Source: JAAYDI01 sp052034005 (GTDB lineage: Bacteria; Planctomycetota; Planctomycetia; Pirellulales; Pirellulaceae). From it: DNA of 64,000 nt. Both the position numbers and the translations under genes were made by a program. Every line of letters begins with the position of its first letter. Position 1 is the stretch's first letter. The notes beneath the pieces are model-generated. The model was not told the DNA's origin and made no database searches. It worked only from the letters and a program-made list of their open reading frames with translations. The stretch is taken from the NCBI GenBank assembly GCA_052034005.1, contig JBPOJB010000023.1, positions 1 through 64,000 on the forward strand, read 5' to 3'. Shown piece after piece: positions 1-7,468 of the stretch.

Positions 1-127
1 TGGTCTCCCAGACCGGCTTGCACACCGTGTAGCAGATGTCCTTCGTCTTGGTCTCCCAGACCGGCTTGCACACCGTGTAGCAGATGTCCTTCGTCTTGGT
101 CTCCCAGACCGGCTTGCACACCGTGTA
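1..127. repeat. 48-bp in-frame tandem repeat
   Basis: The 48-base unit starting TGGTCTCCCAGACC occurs perfectly at 1-48 and 49-96 and then as 31 identical bases at 97-127 before diverging. It encodes exactly 16 residues of the YTV-repeat protein. Identity at the DNA level indicates recent duplication or homogenisation. The array continues past the window edge. Confidence 0.9.
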
Positions 128-469
128 ATTCACGGTGCGGTAGCAGGTTTCGTACACCGGCTTGCACACGGTGTACACGCAGTCTCGATAGCAGGTCTCG
201 GGGACGTACTTGACGCAGTTGACCGTCCTGTCCTCGCAGACCGTCTCGTAGACCGTCTTGTAACATGTGTACTGCTGCTGTTCGTACACCACCTTTCGGC
301 ACGTCTTCATGACCGTGTAGCACTGTTGCTTTTCGCCACAGTAGTCCACCCGGTCACAGCAACCGGCATTCCGGTAGCTGACCGCCCCACAATAGGCGGC
401 GGAAGCAGTGTTAACCGATGCCGCTACCAGCAGCAGGGCGATCACCGGCACACTCATCAGGGCTCTCAT
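1..469 (-). CDS. Secreted Cys/Tyr-rich YTV-repeat protein (C-terminus outside window)
   Basis: The minus-strand reading frame begins at an ATG at 469 and stays open to the window edge, so the 3' end is missing. An AAGGAGG Shine-Dalgarno sequence lies about 10 nt upstream. The first ~25 residues form a signal peptide (MRALMSVPVIALLLVAASVN..ASA). The mature part is rich in Cys, Tyr, Val, Lys and Thr, and is made of units of the type YTVCKPVWETKTKDIC. These are near-exact 16-residue repeats towards position 1 and more degenerate ones (CYRTVNYTVCKPVYE, CVKYVPETCYRD) towards the N-terminus. Proteins with this repeat are common and largely restricted to planctomycetes; their role is unknown, but an exported cell-surface role with disulfides is plausible. 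The function is inferred; the repeat and the signal peptide are seen directly. Confidence 0.8.
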   Translation of the reverse strand, partial: MRALMSVPVIALLLVAASVNTASAAYCGAVSYRNAGCCDRVDYCGEKQQCYTVMKTCRKVVYEQQQYTCYKTVYETVCEDRTVNCVKYVPETCYRDCVYTVCKPVYETCYRTVNYTVCKPVWETKTKDICYTVCKPVWETKTKDICYTVCKPVWET

Positions 470-1064
470 CTTCCGATCTCCTCCTTCGCTGAATCTTCAA
501 CAAGGAAGTCTAGTCTGGTTGGGCGTCAACACTTCCGCCCGCATCTGGCGGCCGGTGACATCCTTCTGCAATTGCCAGTTTCCCCCAGTCGTTTCTAGCC
601 GCGCATGGCTCCAAGTTCATGCGCACTGCCTAAACTGGCATAACAGCGGCCAATTGTTGTTCTTCATCGTCAGTTTGGGATATCTGCTTGAGATAGTTCA
701 TACAGATAACCAACGGATTCTGCGATGAGTCACGTAATCACGTATTACAATTCGACCACGTGATCTACAGAACATGCATGTTTTGCCGAACTGGTGGACC
801 TATGCACGTTTAGGGGGTTTGTAACGGATAGACGTGACGGCGCGACGGGATCCTCGGGGTCGCTCGACCCCAGCCGACCGGAGTTGCCACGCTGCGACGC
901 TGCTCGAGGCGAACGGGCGCGGGGTCGGGCGTTACTTGCCCGTGGGGACTGGGGAGAGTAGAGTAACGCCGGAGCTCGGAACCGACCGGGGGTGGACGGT
1001 GCGCGTTTTCCGCCCGTGCGAGCCGCCCGCGTCGCCGTGGCAGTCGAATGACGCGAGAAATCCG
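470..1064. other. AT-richer intergenic region with palindromes upstream of rex
   Basis: This 595-bp gap separates the divergently transcribed YTV-repeat gene and rex. No convincing gene is seen; open frames here lack ribosome binding sites and recognisable protein. The part from about 640 to 830 is visibly more AT-rich than the flanks. It holds an inverted repeat ATCACGT (737-743) / ACGTGAT (758-764), a related TCACGTAAT at 730-738, and a perfect 12-base palindrome AACATGCATGTT at 771-782. These are candidate protein-binding sites. A canonical Rex operator (TTGTGAA-N4-TTCACAA) was not found. Confidence 0.45.
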
Positions 1065-1736
1065 ATGGAAGAGACGAACCCAGGCGTGCCCGGCGGCCCC
1101 GAGGGCGTCGCGGTTCCCAAGGCCGTCAGTGCCCGGTTGAGTCTGTATTCGCGCGAGCTGCAGTACCTGGTCCAGCAGGGCCAATCGACCATCAGTTCAG
1201 CCCAGCTCGGGAAGCGTCTGGGGGTCACCGATGCCCAGGTACGCAAGGATCTGGCCTACTTCGGGCAGTTTGGGTATCCGGGGATCGGGTACCGATGTGG
1301 GGAGTTGGTGGAGCAGATCCGCAAGATTCTGGGAATGACCGAGTCTTGGCCGGTGCTGCTGGTCGGTGTCGGGAACCTGGGTCACGCCCTGTTGCGCTAT
1401 GGGGGGTTTGCGGAGCAGGGGTTTCGCATCGTGGCCGCATTGGACGTGGATCCGCAGCTGGTCGGCCAGCAGATCGGCCCGCTCCGGGTCGGCCACCTGG
1501 ACGAGCTGTCGGCGGTGGTCCAATCCCACGGGGTCCGGATCGCCGTGTTGGCCGTCCCCGCGTCGCAAGCACCGCGGGTGGCGTCCGAGCTGGTGGAGGC
1601 CGGCATTGTGGGCATCCTGAACTTCGCGCCGGTGACACTCACGTTGCCCGACAGCGTCGCGGTGGTCGGCGTGGACTTGGCGATCGAGCTCGAGCAGTTG
1701 GTGTTCGCGGTTGTGAAGAAGGGCACCAGGCCCTAA
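1065..1736 (+). CDS. rex: Redox-sensing transcriptional repressor Rex
   Basis: Rex proteins sense the NADH/NAD+ ratio and repress fermentative and respiratory genes when NADH is low. Residues ~15-75 form the winged-helix DNA-binding domain with the Rex signature (ISSAQLGKRLGVTDAQVRKD, then FGQFGYPGIGY). A Rossmann domain follows with GVGNLGHAL as the NAD(H) glycine loop, and the C-terminal Rex motif reads ILNFAPV...VVGVDLAIELEQL. The frame is open to 834, but the ATG at 1065 gives 224 residues, the usual Rex length, and the upstream codons do not look like a conserved domain. It stands alone ahead of tRNA-Gln. The AT-rich palindromes upstream may be autoregulatory, which is inference. Confidence 0.9.
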   Translation: MEETNPGVPGGPEGVAVPKAVSARLSLYSRELQYLVQQGQSTISSAQLGKRLGVTDAQVRKDLAYFGQFGYPGIGYRCGELVEQIRKILGMTESWPVLLVGVGNLGHALLRYGGFAEQGFRIVAALDVDPQLVGQQIGPLRVGHLDELSAVVQSHGVRIAVLAVPASQAPRVASELVEAGIVGILNFAPVTLTLPDSVAVVGVDLAIELEQLVFAVVKKGTRP

Positions 1737-1766
1737 GATAGGGCACCAGCGGCCGCGCGAGGCGTT

Positions 1767-1838
1767 TACCCGGTGGTGTAATTGGCAACACTAGGGATTT
1801 TGGTTCCCTCATTCAAGGTTCGAGTCCTTGCCGGGTAG
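1767..1838 (+). tRNA. tRNA-Gln (anticodon UUG)
   Basis: A full cloverleaf can be drawn: acceptor TACCCGG (1767-1773) with CCGGGTA (1831-1837), D stem GTGT/ACAC, anticodon stem AGGGA/TCCCT around loop TTTTGGT (anticodon TTG), and T stem CAAGG/CCTTG around TTCGAGT. The discriminator is G and the CCA end is not encoded. Confidence 0.93.
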
Positions 1839-1922
1839 TTCGTAAGCACCCAGAGCATGGGGCGGCATGTGTCACCCGAGCCCCGTGAGCATCCTTCGGG
1901 GCGTTTCCGGGCCCCACGCCGA

Positions 1923-1952
1923 TTGACCGGTCTCCCCTTCCACTGCTAGACT
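1923..1952 (+). promoter_or_regulatory. Predicted promoter of the rpsB operon
   Basis: TTGACC (1923-1928), an 18-bp spacer and TAGACT (1947-1952) make a strong sigma-70-type match. It would give rpsB a leader of about 180 nt. That leader contains a GC hairpin (1979-1986 with 1990-1997, one G-U pair) and a T7 run at 2007-2013, room for ribosomal-protein autoregulation or attenuation (inference). Confidence 0.55.
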
Positions 1953-2142
1953 TTGGACTTTCATCGCGGTGGCGATGGGCCGGCCCGCCGGGTCGGCGAG
2001 GGCGTGTTTTTTTCAATCGCGAGCTTGTTGTGGCGAAGGCTGACGCCTGTGGCGTCCGGGCTCCCGGCGGGCAACCTGTCCCCCGGGGCCGGCAAGTTGG
2101 GCGCCATGTCCCGCGAGTTCACTCAGCATTAGGAGTCCGTTC

Positions 2143-3006
2143 GTGTCTGAGTCGTTGGTTAAGGAGCTGGTGAGTGCCGGCGTGCATTTCGGGCATCGTG
2201 CGAGTCTGTGGAATCCCAAGATGGCGCCGTACATCTATGCCCGCAAGAACCAAGTCCACATTATCGACATCCGCGAGACGGTGCGCGGTCTGTTGCGCGC
2301 CCAGAAGTATCTGACCCAAGTGGCCAGTGGGGGCAGCCTGATTCTGTTCGTGGGGACGAAACGGCAGGCGGCGGCGGCGATCGAGCGCGAGGCGCAGCGG
2401 TGCGGCATGCCGTTTGTCGCGGAACGCTGGCTCGGGGGCGCTTTGACCAATTTCCGCACGGTCCGCAGCCGGCTCGGGCGGCTGGAAGAGCTGGAAGCAT
2501 TGCGGACCAGCGAACGGCTGAGCGAGTACTCGAAGAAGATGCAGTCCGCCCTGGCCCGCGAGTTCCGCAAGATGTACCGCAACCTCAACGGGTTGCGCAG
2601 CATGAACCGGCTGCCCGAGTGCCTGGTGGTGGTGGACCCACGCAAAGAGAAGAACGCGATCCGCGAGGCGCGTCGGTTGGGATTGACCACGATCGCGTTG
2701 ATCGACACCGATTGCAACCCGGACGATGTGGACCTGCCGATCCCCGGCAACGATGACGGCATCCGTTCGATCGAGCTGATCCTGAAGGTGCTGGCGGACG
2801 CGGTGCTCGCGGGCAGAGCTCACGCAGCGGCCCAGGACAAGCAGGCCCCGGCGCACGAGGCCGCCCCGGGCGGGACGCCCATCCTGCAGGACGCGCCGGC
2901 CCCGGCCGACGCGCCAGCCCAGGCCGACGCGCCGGCCCCGGTGGACGCGCCGGCCCCGGCCTCCCCGGACGCGCCGCCCGGCATCGCGGGCGAACCGGTC
3001 GAGTAG
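2143..3006 (+). CDS. rpsB: 30S ribosomal protein S2 with Ala/Pro/Asp-rich tail
   Basis: S2 binds the 30S head-body junction and helps recruit S1. The protein opens with the typical KELVSAGVHFGHRASLWNPKM and carries IYARKNQVHIIDI, the FVGTKRQA block, RWLGGALTNFRT and a conserved C-terminal IPGNDD segment. Translation is taken to start at GTG 2143, 7 nt after AGGAG (2131-2135). The conserved S2 core ends near residue 225. The remaining ~60 residues are low complexity, repeating APADAPAQADAP-like units, and are absent from standard S2. The gene heads a canonical rpsB-tsf-pyrH-frr cluster. Confidence 0.96.
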   Translation: MSESLVKELVSAGVHFGHRASLWNPKMAPYIYARKNQVHIIDIRETVRGLLRAQKYLTQVASGGSLILFVGTKRQAAAAIEREAQRCGMPFVAERWLGGALTNFRTVRSRLGRLEELEALRTSERLSEYSKKMQSALAREFRKMYRNLNGLRSMNRLPECLVVVDPRKEKNAIREARRLGLTTIALIDTDCNPDDVDLPIPGNDDGIRSIELILKVLADAVLAGRAHAAAQDKQAPAHEAAPGGTPILQDAPAPADAPAQADAPAPVDAPAPASPDAPPGIAGEPVE

Positions 3007-3056
3007 TCCTTCCCCTCCACCACCTCGCTGACAAGACCTCTCAAGGAGACGGAAAC

Positions 3057-3890
3057 ATGGCTGAGATTAGTGCGGCAGCGGTACGGGCGTTGCGCGAGAA
3101 GACGGGCCTCCCCTTGATGGACTGCAAACGGGCGCTGACCGAGACGGATGGCGACCAGGAGAAGGCCATCGAGAAGCTCCGCAAGGACGGCGCAAAGCTC
3201 GAGGCGCGGCGCGCGGACCGGGCGACGGAGTTCGGCCGCTTCGGCGTGTTCTGCGGATTGGACCAGCCCGCGGGCGGCATGGTCGAACTCAAGTGCGAGA
3301 GCGCCCCGGTGACGCAGAACGAGGAGTTCATCCAGTTGGCCAGCGATCTGGCCCGCCAACTGGCGCTCGGACCCGGTGCGACGACGGCCGACGAGCTGCT
3401 CTCGCAGCCGTCGCCCAGCCGGCCGGGGATGACGCTCGGAGACCAGAAGGCCGACCTCTTCAACCGGATCCGCGAAGTGTTCAATGTCGGGCGGATGGTG
3501 CGGATCGACGGGCCGTGCAGCGGTTACAGCCACAACGCCAAGACCGTAGCCGGCGTCCTGGTGGCGGTCGAGGGCGGCGACCCGGAGGCGGCCAAGGATG
3601 TGGGCATGCACATTGTCGCCATGCGCCCCAAAGCCCTGACGGTGGCCGAGTTGGACCCCGCGCTGGTGGCCAAAGAGCGTGAGATCCTGCGGGAAGCCGC
3701 GCTCAAGGAGGGCAAGCCCGCCAATATCGTCGACAAGATGGTGGAGGGCCGCCTGAAAGGCTTTTATGCCGAGTGGGTGCTGGTCGAACAGCCGTTTGTC
3801 AAGGACACCAAGTTGACGGTTGGCGCCTTCGCGGCCCAACACCAGATGCGAATCAAACAGTTCGTGCATTGGGAACTGGGACAATCATGA
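3057..3890 (+). CDS. tsf: Elongation factor Ts
   Basis: EF-Ts is the guanine nucleotide exchange factor for EF-Tu. The N-terminal UBA-like domain (VRALREKTGLPLMDCKRALTE) is diagnostic. Two dimerisation/core subdomains follow, including VELKCESAPVTQNEEF and HIVAMRPKAL, and the protein ends with the FVKDTKLTVGAF region. At 277 residues it is close to family length. The ATG at 3057 follows an AAGGAGAC-type ribosome binding site, 50 bp after rpsB, consistent with cotranscription. Confidence 0.96.
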   Translation: MAEISAAAVRALREKTGLPLMDCKRALTETDGDQEKAIEKLRKDGAKLEARRADRATEFGRFGVFCGLDQPAGGMVELKCESAPVTQNEEFIQLASDLARQLALGPGATTADELLSQPSPSRPGMTLGDQKADLFNRIREVFNVGRMVRIDGPCSGYSHNAKTVAGVLVAVEGGDPEAAKDVGMHIVAMRPKALTVAELDPALVAKEREILREAALKEGKPANIVDKMVEGRLKGFYAEWVLVEQPFVKDTKLTVGAFAAQHQMRIKQFVHWELGQS

Positions 3891-3981
3891 ATCCGGCCCG
3901 GCCGTCCCGCGCGGCCGCCGGTCGCAGCGGCGCGCGGCGGACCCGCCCGGCTGGCCGGGATGGAGCGGGGGACGTCACGTG

Positions 3982-4773
3982 ATGAGCCAGTCGCAGCGTA
4001 CGGCCGATGAACCGCGCTACCAGCGCGTGGTGCTCAAATTGTCCGGCGAGAGTTTCGCCCACGCCGGGGAACGCGGGATCGCGATGGACGAGGTCCTGGG
4101 GATCGCCCGGCAGATCCATCAAACGGCCCAGATGGGCTGCGAGATCGCCGTGGTCATTGGCGGAGGGAACATCCTGCGCGGTGCACACTTCACCGACAGG
4201 AACTCGGGAATCAACGAGGCGACCGCCCATTACATGGGGATGCTGGCGACCGTCATTAACGGGCTGGCCTTGCAGGACGCGCTCGAGTCGTGCGGGAGCG
4301 ACACGCGCCTGATGACGGCGATCCGCATGGACGGCGTGGCCGAGCCGTACATCCGCCGCCGCGCCCAATCGCACCTTCGCAAAGGACGCATCATCATCCT
4401 GGCCGCCGGCACCGGAGGACCGTTCGTCACGACCGACACAGCCGCCGCGCTGCGGGCCCTGGAGCTGGATGCCGACATCCTGCTCAAGGCGACGCGGGTC
4501 GACGGCGTCTATAGCGACGACCCGGAAAAGAACCCGCACGCCATGCTCTACCAGAGCCTGGACTACGATGCGGTGCGTCAACAGAACCTCCGGTTCATGG
4601 ACAGTACGGCCATCGCCCACTGCATGGACCGCGCCCTGCCCATCCTGGTGTTCAATTACAAGCGAGACGGCAACATCCAGCGAGCCGTGCGGGGCGAGCG
4701 GGTCGGCACCCTGGTCGGACCTCGCCCGCGCGGGACGGCCGATCGCAAACCCGGATCGGGCGTGCTAGACTGA
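3982..4773 (+). CDS. pyrH: UMP kinase
   Basis: It phosphorylates UMP to UDP in pyrimidine nucleotide synthesis; bacterial UMP kinases are hexameric and GTP-activated. Amino-acid-kinase motifs are clear: RVVLKLSGESF (phosphate-binding Lys/Gly loop), VVIGGGNILRG, and FVTTDTAAALRALEL with DADILLKATRVDGVYSDDP in the ATP site. The frame is open from 3820, inside tsf, but the family start fits the ATG at 3982 (alternative GTG 3979), giving 263 residues. It lies between tsf and frr, the standard order in many bacteria. Confidence 0.95.
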   Translation: MSQSQRTADEPRYQRVVLKLSGESFAHAGERGIAMDEVLGIARQIHQTAQMGCEIAVVIGGGNILRGAHFTDRNSGINEATAHYMGMLATVINGLALQDALESCGSDTRLMTAIRMDGVAEPYIRRRAQSHLRKGRIIILAAGTGGPFVTTDTAAALRALELDADILLKATRVDGVYSDDPEKNPHAMLYQSLDYDAVRQQNLRFMDSTAIAHCMDRALPILVFNYKRDGNIQRAVRGERVGTLVGPRPRGTADRKPGSGVLD

Positions 4774-4830
4774 TGTTGTCGCCGTGGCGTTCCCTCTCCC
4801 AGGACGTTGCTTCATTGCCGGGTGCCCGTC

Positions 4831-5388
4831 ATGTCAGCGGAAGATATCCTGCTCGATGCCGATGACCGGATGGAAAAAGCCATCCACGTACTCAAGACCA
4901 GCCTGTCCGGGATCCGCACCGGACGCGCCAACCCAGGCTTGGTCGACACCTTGCGCGTCGATGCGTATGGGGCCGTGACCCCGATCCGGCAACTGGCCAC
5001 CGTCGGCGCGCCGGAACCCAACCAGATCGTGATCCGCCCCTACGACCCGGGCACGCTGAAAGACATCGAGAAAGCGATCATTGCCAGCGACTTGGGCTTC
5101 AATCCGCAGAACGACGGGCGACTGATCCGGATCAACGTGCCGCCGTTATCCAGCGAGCAGCGTCGGAAGATGGTGGCCCGCATCAAGGAACTGACCGAAG
5201 AAGCCAAAATCGCCATTCGCAACATTCGCCGAGACGCCAACAAGGCGCTCGACCAGGCCGAGAAGGCCAAGGAGATCAGCGAGGACGAACGGGATCGTTG
5301 GAAGGAGGAGATCCAGGAGGCGACCAAGAAATACGAAGCACAGGCCATGGACTTGGCGAAGGCTCGCGAGCAGGAAGTCATGGAATAA
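4831..5388 (+). CDS. frr: Ribosome recycling factor
   Basis: RRF splits post-termination ribosomes together with EF-G. The 185-residue product matches the family length. It shows the domain I helix (MEKAIHVLKTSLSGIRTGRANP), the domain II beta region (YGAVTPIRQLATV, IVIRPYD) and the C-terminal helices with VARIKELTEEAKIAIRNIRR. The ATG at 4831 is chosen over an upstream in-frame ATG at 4807 because it matches the family N-terminus. It ends the rpsB-tsf-pyrH-frr module. A TAGACT-like -10 at 4766-4771 could support an internal promoter. Confidence 0.95.
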   Translation: MSAEDILLDADDRMEKAIHVLKTSLSGIRTGRANPGLVDTLRVDAYGAVTPIRQLATVGAPEPNQIVIRPYDPGTLKDIEKAIIASDLGFNPQNDGRLIRINVPPLSSEQRRKMVARIKELTEEAKIAIRNIRRDANKALDQAEKAKEISEDERDRWKEEIQEATKKYEAQAMDLAKAREQEVME

Positions 5389-5406
5389 CCCGACGAGGTC
5401 ATCGTC

Positions 5407-7200
5407 ATGGGCACTCCCGGCCAAGGGTCCGTCTCGTACCAGTGCCCACGCTGTCAGGCCCCCCTCACCGCCCAGGTCGGCAACGCGGGGCAGCGGCACC
5501 AATGTCCCCGGTGCGGCAAGATGGTGAAAGTGCCCGGCCCACCGCGGGCCGCCACCACCTCCCGACCGCCCGGCCCGCCCCAGCCCCCCGGCACGCCCCG
5601 TGCCGCAGATCAACCACCCGCCCCGCGCGCCGCCCCCGACGCACCGCTCCCGGCGGCGGCCGTCCAGCGCGGGATTGCCCATATCGCGATCGTCTGCCCG
5701 GTATGCGGCACGCGCATGTACGCAACACGGGAGCAGATTGGCAAGACCATGGTCTGCCCCGACTGCCTGGAGACAGTGACCGTCCCGGACGCGGCCGCGG
5801 CCCGTCCGGCTGGCGGCCTGCCTCGCCCGGCGCGCAGGTCGCGGAGCGTGCCACCGGCCAAAACCCAACCGGCCGCGCCGGACCCGGCCGATGGCGATGA
5901 CCCGAACGACGAGTTGAAGCTCGGCGACCCGGTCGCCATCCCCGCGCAGGTCTTGCTCCCGTCCCATTTGGCCGAAGCGCTGCGCGATGTTCCGGCGCCG
6001 CCGCAGTCCGATCCGTCGGCAGCGCCCACTACCGCGGCGCTGCCCGACGCGGGAACCACGCCCGCCAGGCCGGACCTGTCCCAACCCGGCCCGGCACCGA
6101 TTGTCCGGCCCCAGTTCGCGGTCAAGTGCCCCACCTGCGACACCTTGATCTACGCGACCGAGGACGAGATCGGCCAGCGGCGGACGTGTCCCGATTGCCT
6201 GTCGCCGATCGAGATCAAGCGTCCACGACCCAAGCCGCGACGCGTCAACGAAGTCGTCGACACGGATTATGAAGGCGCGTTGTTCACGCTCAGCGACCCG
6301 GTGCCGCTGGACATCCACCATTGTACGGAACGCGGCCTTGCGCCTCGGACGGAGGGCGAGGACGCGCTGCGCAGGGCGGAGCAGGAATACGAACGCCGCA
6401 GACAGGGCGAGCCCTCATTGCCCCCGATCCCGCTGTGGGACGGCCTGTTCCGGTTCCTTCCCGACCTGCCGATGCTGGTGCGGCTGTTGCTGACCGGGCT
6501 CGCGCTGGGCAGCCTGATGCGATTCACGGTCCTGGTCGTCCGCTGGGCCCACGGCAGCTCGCCGATCGAACATCTTGCCACCATGTTGGGCATGTTGAGC
6601 CTCGTGCTGCTCACCACGCTGTGCTTCACGTACGTCAGCACGACCTGCCTGCTCATCCTCCAGGAATCGGCCCACGGCCAGGATCGCATCACCGACTGGC
6701 CCGCCATGGGGTTGGGCGACCGGCTGGCGGAGTCCTTGTCCGTGGCGGCCCCGGCGCTGTACGCGGTCCTGCCCGGGTTGGCCTTCTTCTTGGCCTCCTG
6801 GACGGCAGGCCTGTCGCTCACCGCGTGCTGCATCTTCCCGGCCCTAAGTCTGTACCTGTTCTTTCCGATCGTGCAGTTGTCTGCGCTTGAATCGGGCTCG
6901 CTGATGATGCCCGTATCGCAGCTGATCCTGAAGTCGCTGAACACCGATTTCCTGCTCTGGTGCACGCTCTATCTCATGAACGCCGCGCTCGGGTTGATCG
7001 TGGCCCTCACCACGCTCGGTCTGCTGCGGACGGACCAGACGCTCCCGGTGTGCATACTGGTGGGCCTTGTGTGGACGCTGGCCCTGTTCCTGTTCTACCG
7101 GCTGCTGGGACGTCTGGCGTGGGCCTGCCAGGAACGGTTCCTCGAGAGGTTCGCCAAGAAGACGGCCAACGCGAAGTCACCCGGGGACGCGGAGCCGTGA
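5407..7200 (+). CDS. Membrane protein with three N-terminal zinc ribbons
   Basis: I do not recognise a named family. The 597-residue protein has three CxxC...CxxC zinc ribbons: Cys13/16/33/36, Cys97/100/117/120 and Cys241/244/261/264. The last two share an IYATxxEIG-like core and spacing. They are joined by Pro/Ala-rich linkers. A charged stretch follows and then about six hydrophobic segments (roughly 357-378, 392-418, 447-465, 470-492, 516-538, 547-567). The layout suggests cytoplasmic ribbons tethered to the inner membrane. It starts 18 bp after frr and probably shares its transcript. Multi-ribbon membrane proteins of this style are frequent in planctomycetes; the function is unknown. Confidence 0.8.
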   Translation: MGTPGQGSVSYQCPRCQAPLTAQVGNAGQRHQCPRCGKMVKVPGPPRAATTSRPPGPPQPPGTPRAADQPPAPRAAPDAPLPAAAVQRGIAHIAIVCPVCGTRMYATREQIGKTMVCPDCLETVTVPDAAAARPAGGLPRPARRSRSVPPAKTQPAAPDPADGDDPNDELKLGDPVAIPAQVLLPSHLAEALRDVPAPPQSDPSAAPTTAALPDAGTTPARPDLSQPGPAPIVRPQFAVKCPTCDTLIYATEDEIGQRRTCPDCLSPIEIKRPRPKPRRVNEVVDTDYEGALFTLSDPVPLDIHHCTERGLAPRTEGEDALRRAEQEYERRRQGEPSLPPIPLWDGLFRFLPDLPMLVRLLLTGLALGSLMRFTVLVVRWAHGSSPIEHLATMLGMLSLVLLTTLCFTYVSTTCLLILQESAHGQDRITDWPAMGLGDRLAESLSVAAPALYAVLPGLAFFLASWTAGLSLTACCIFPALSLYLFFPIVQLSALESGSLMMPVSQLILKSLNTDFLLWCTLYLMNAALGLIVALTTLGLLRTDQTLPVCILVGLVWTLALFLFYRLLGRLAWACQERFLERFAKKTANAKSPGDAEP

Positions 7201-7211
7201 GTGCGGCACGC

Positions 7212-7256
7212 GGTCGCTTCGCGATCCTCCCATTTTCTCATTTTCTCATTTTCTCA
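7212..7256 (+). terminator. Weak terminator-like hairpin with pyrimidine-rich tail
   Basis: A 6-bp stem (7212-7217 with 7221-7226, one G-U pair, TTC loop) just after the zinc-ribbon gene is followed by the T-rich stretch CATTTTCT, repeated three times (7231-7254). It may end the rpsB-operon transcript. The stem is short, so confidence is low. Confidence 0.3.
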
Positions 7257-7273
7257 GGCCTCAGCAGTCTCTC

Positions 7274-7303
7274 TTGACCTCCATTGCCCATGCCATCTAT
7301 ACT
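7274..7303 (+). promoter_or_regulatory. Predicted promoter of the foldase gene
   Basis: TTGACC (7274-7279), an 18-bp spacer and TATACT (7298-7303) make a near-consensus promoter. It predicts a ~155-nt leader before the ATG at 7469. Confidence 0.55.
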
Positions 7304-7468
7304 CCGCCGCCCCACTTTGAATGAGGGCGGCAGGGGCCATCCTTCGGGTGCGGGTTGAGAGGGATGAATCCCTGCAACGGTTTATCGGGCACGGGCACTG
7401 CACCCCGGGGCACGATGAGAGAGAGACCCAGCGCCGATTTGCGGCTTGGTGGAAGGAGGAACCACACG

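Noticed and set aside
1..127. CRISPR-like array from identical repeats
   Set aside because: Repeats are directly contiguous, in frame and coding, with no spacers.
326..728. Plus-strand open frames upstream of rex
   Set aside because: They are antisense to the secreted repeat gene start or lack any start signal.
834..1064. 77-codon N-terminal extension of rex
   Set aside because: No conserved domain and an atypical composition; ATG 1065 gives normal Rex length.
1979..2013. Terminator between tRNA-Gln and rpsB
   Set aside because: The hairpin has a G-U pair and a 9-nt spacer before the T run, and lies downstream of the likely rpsB promoter; better seen as leader structure.
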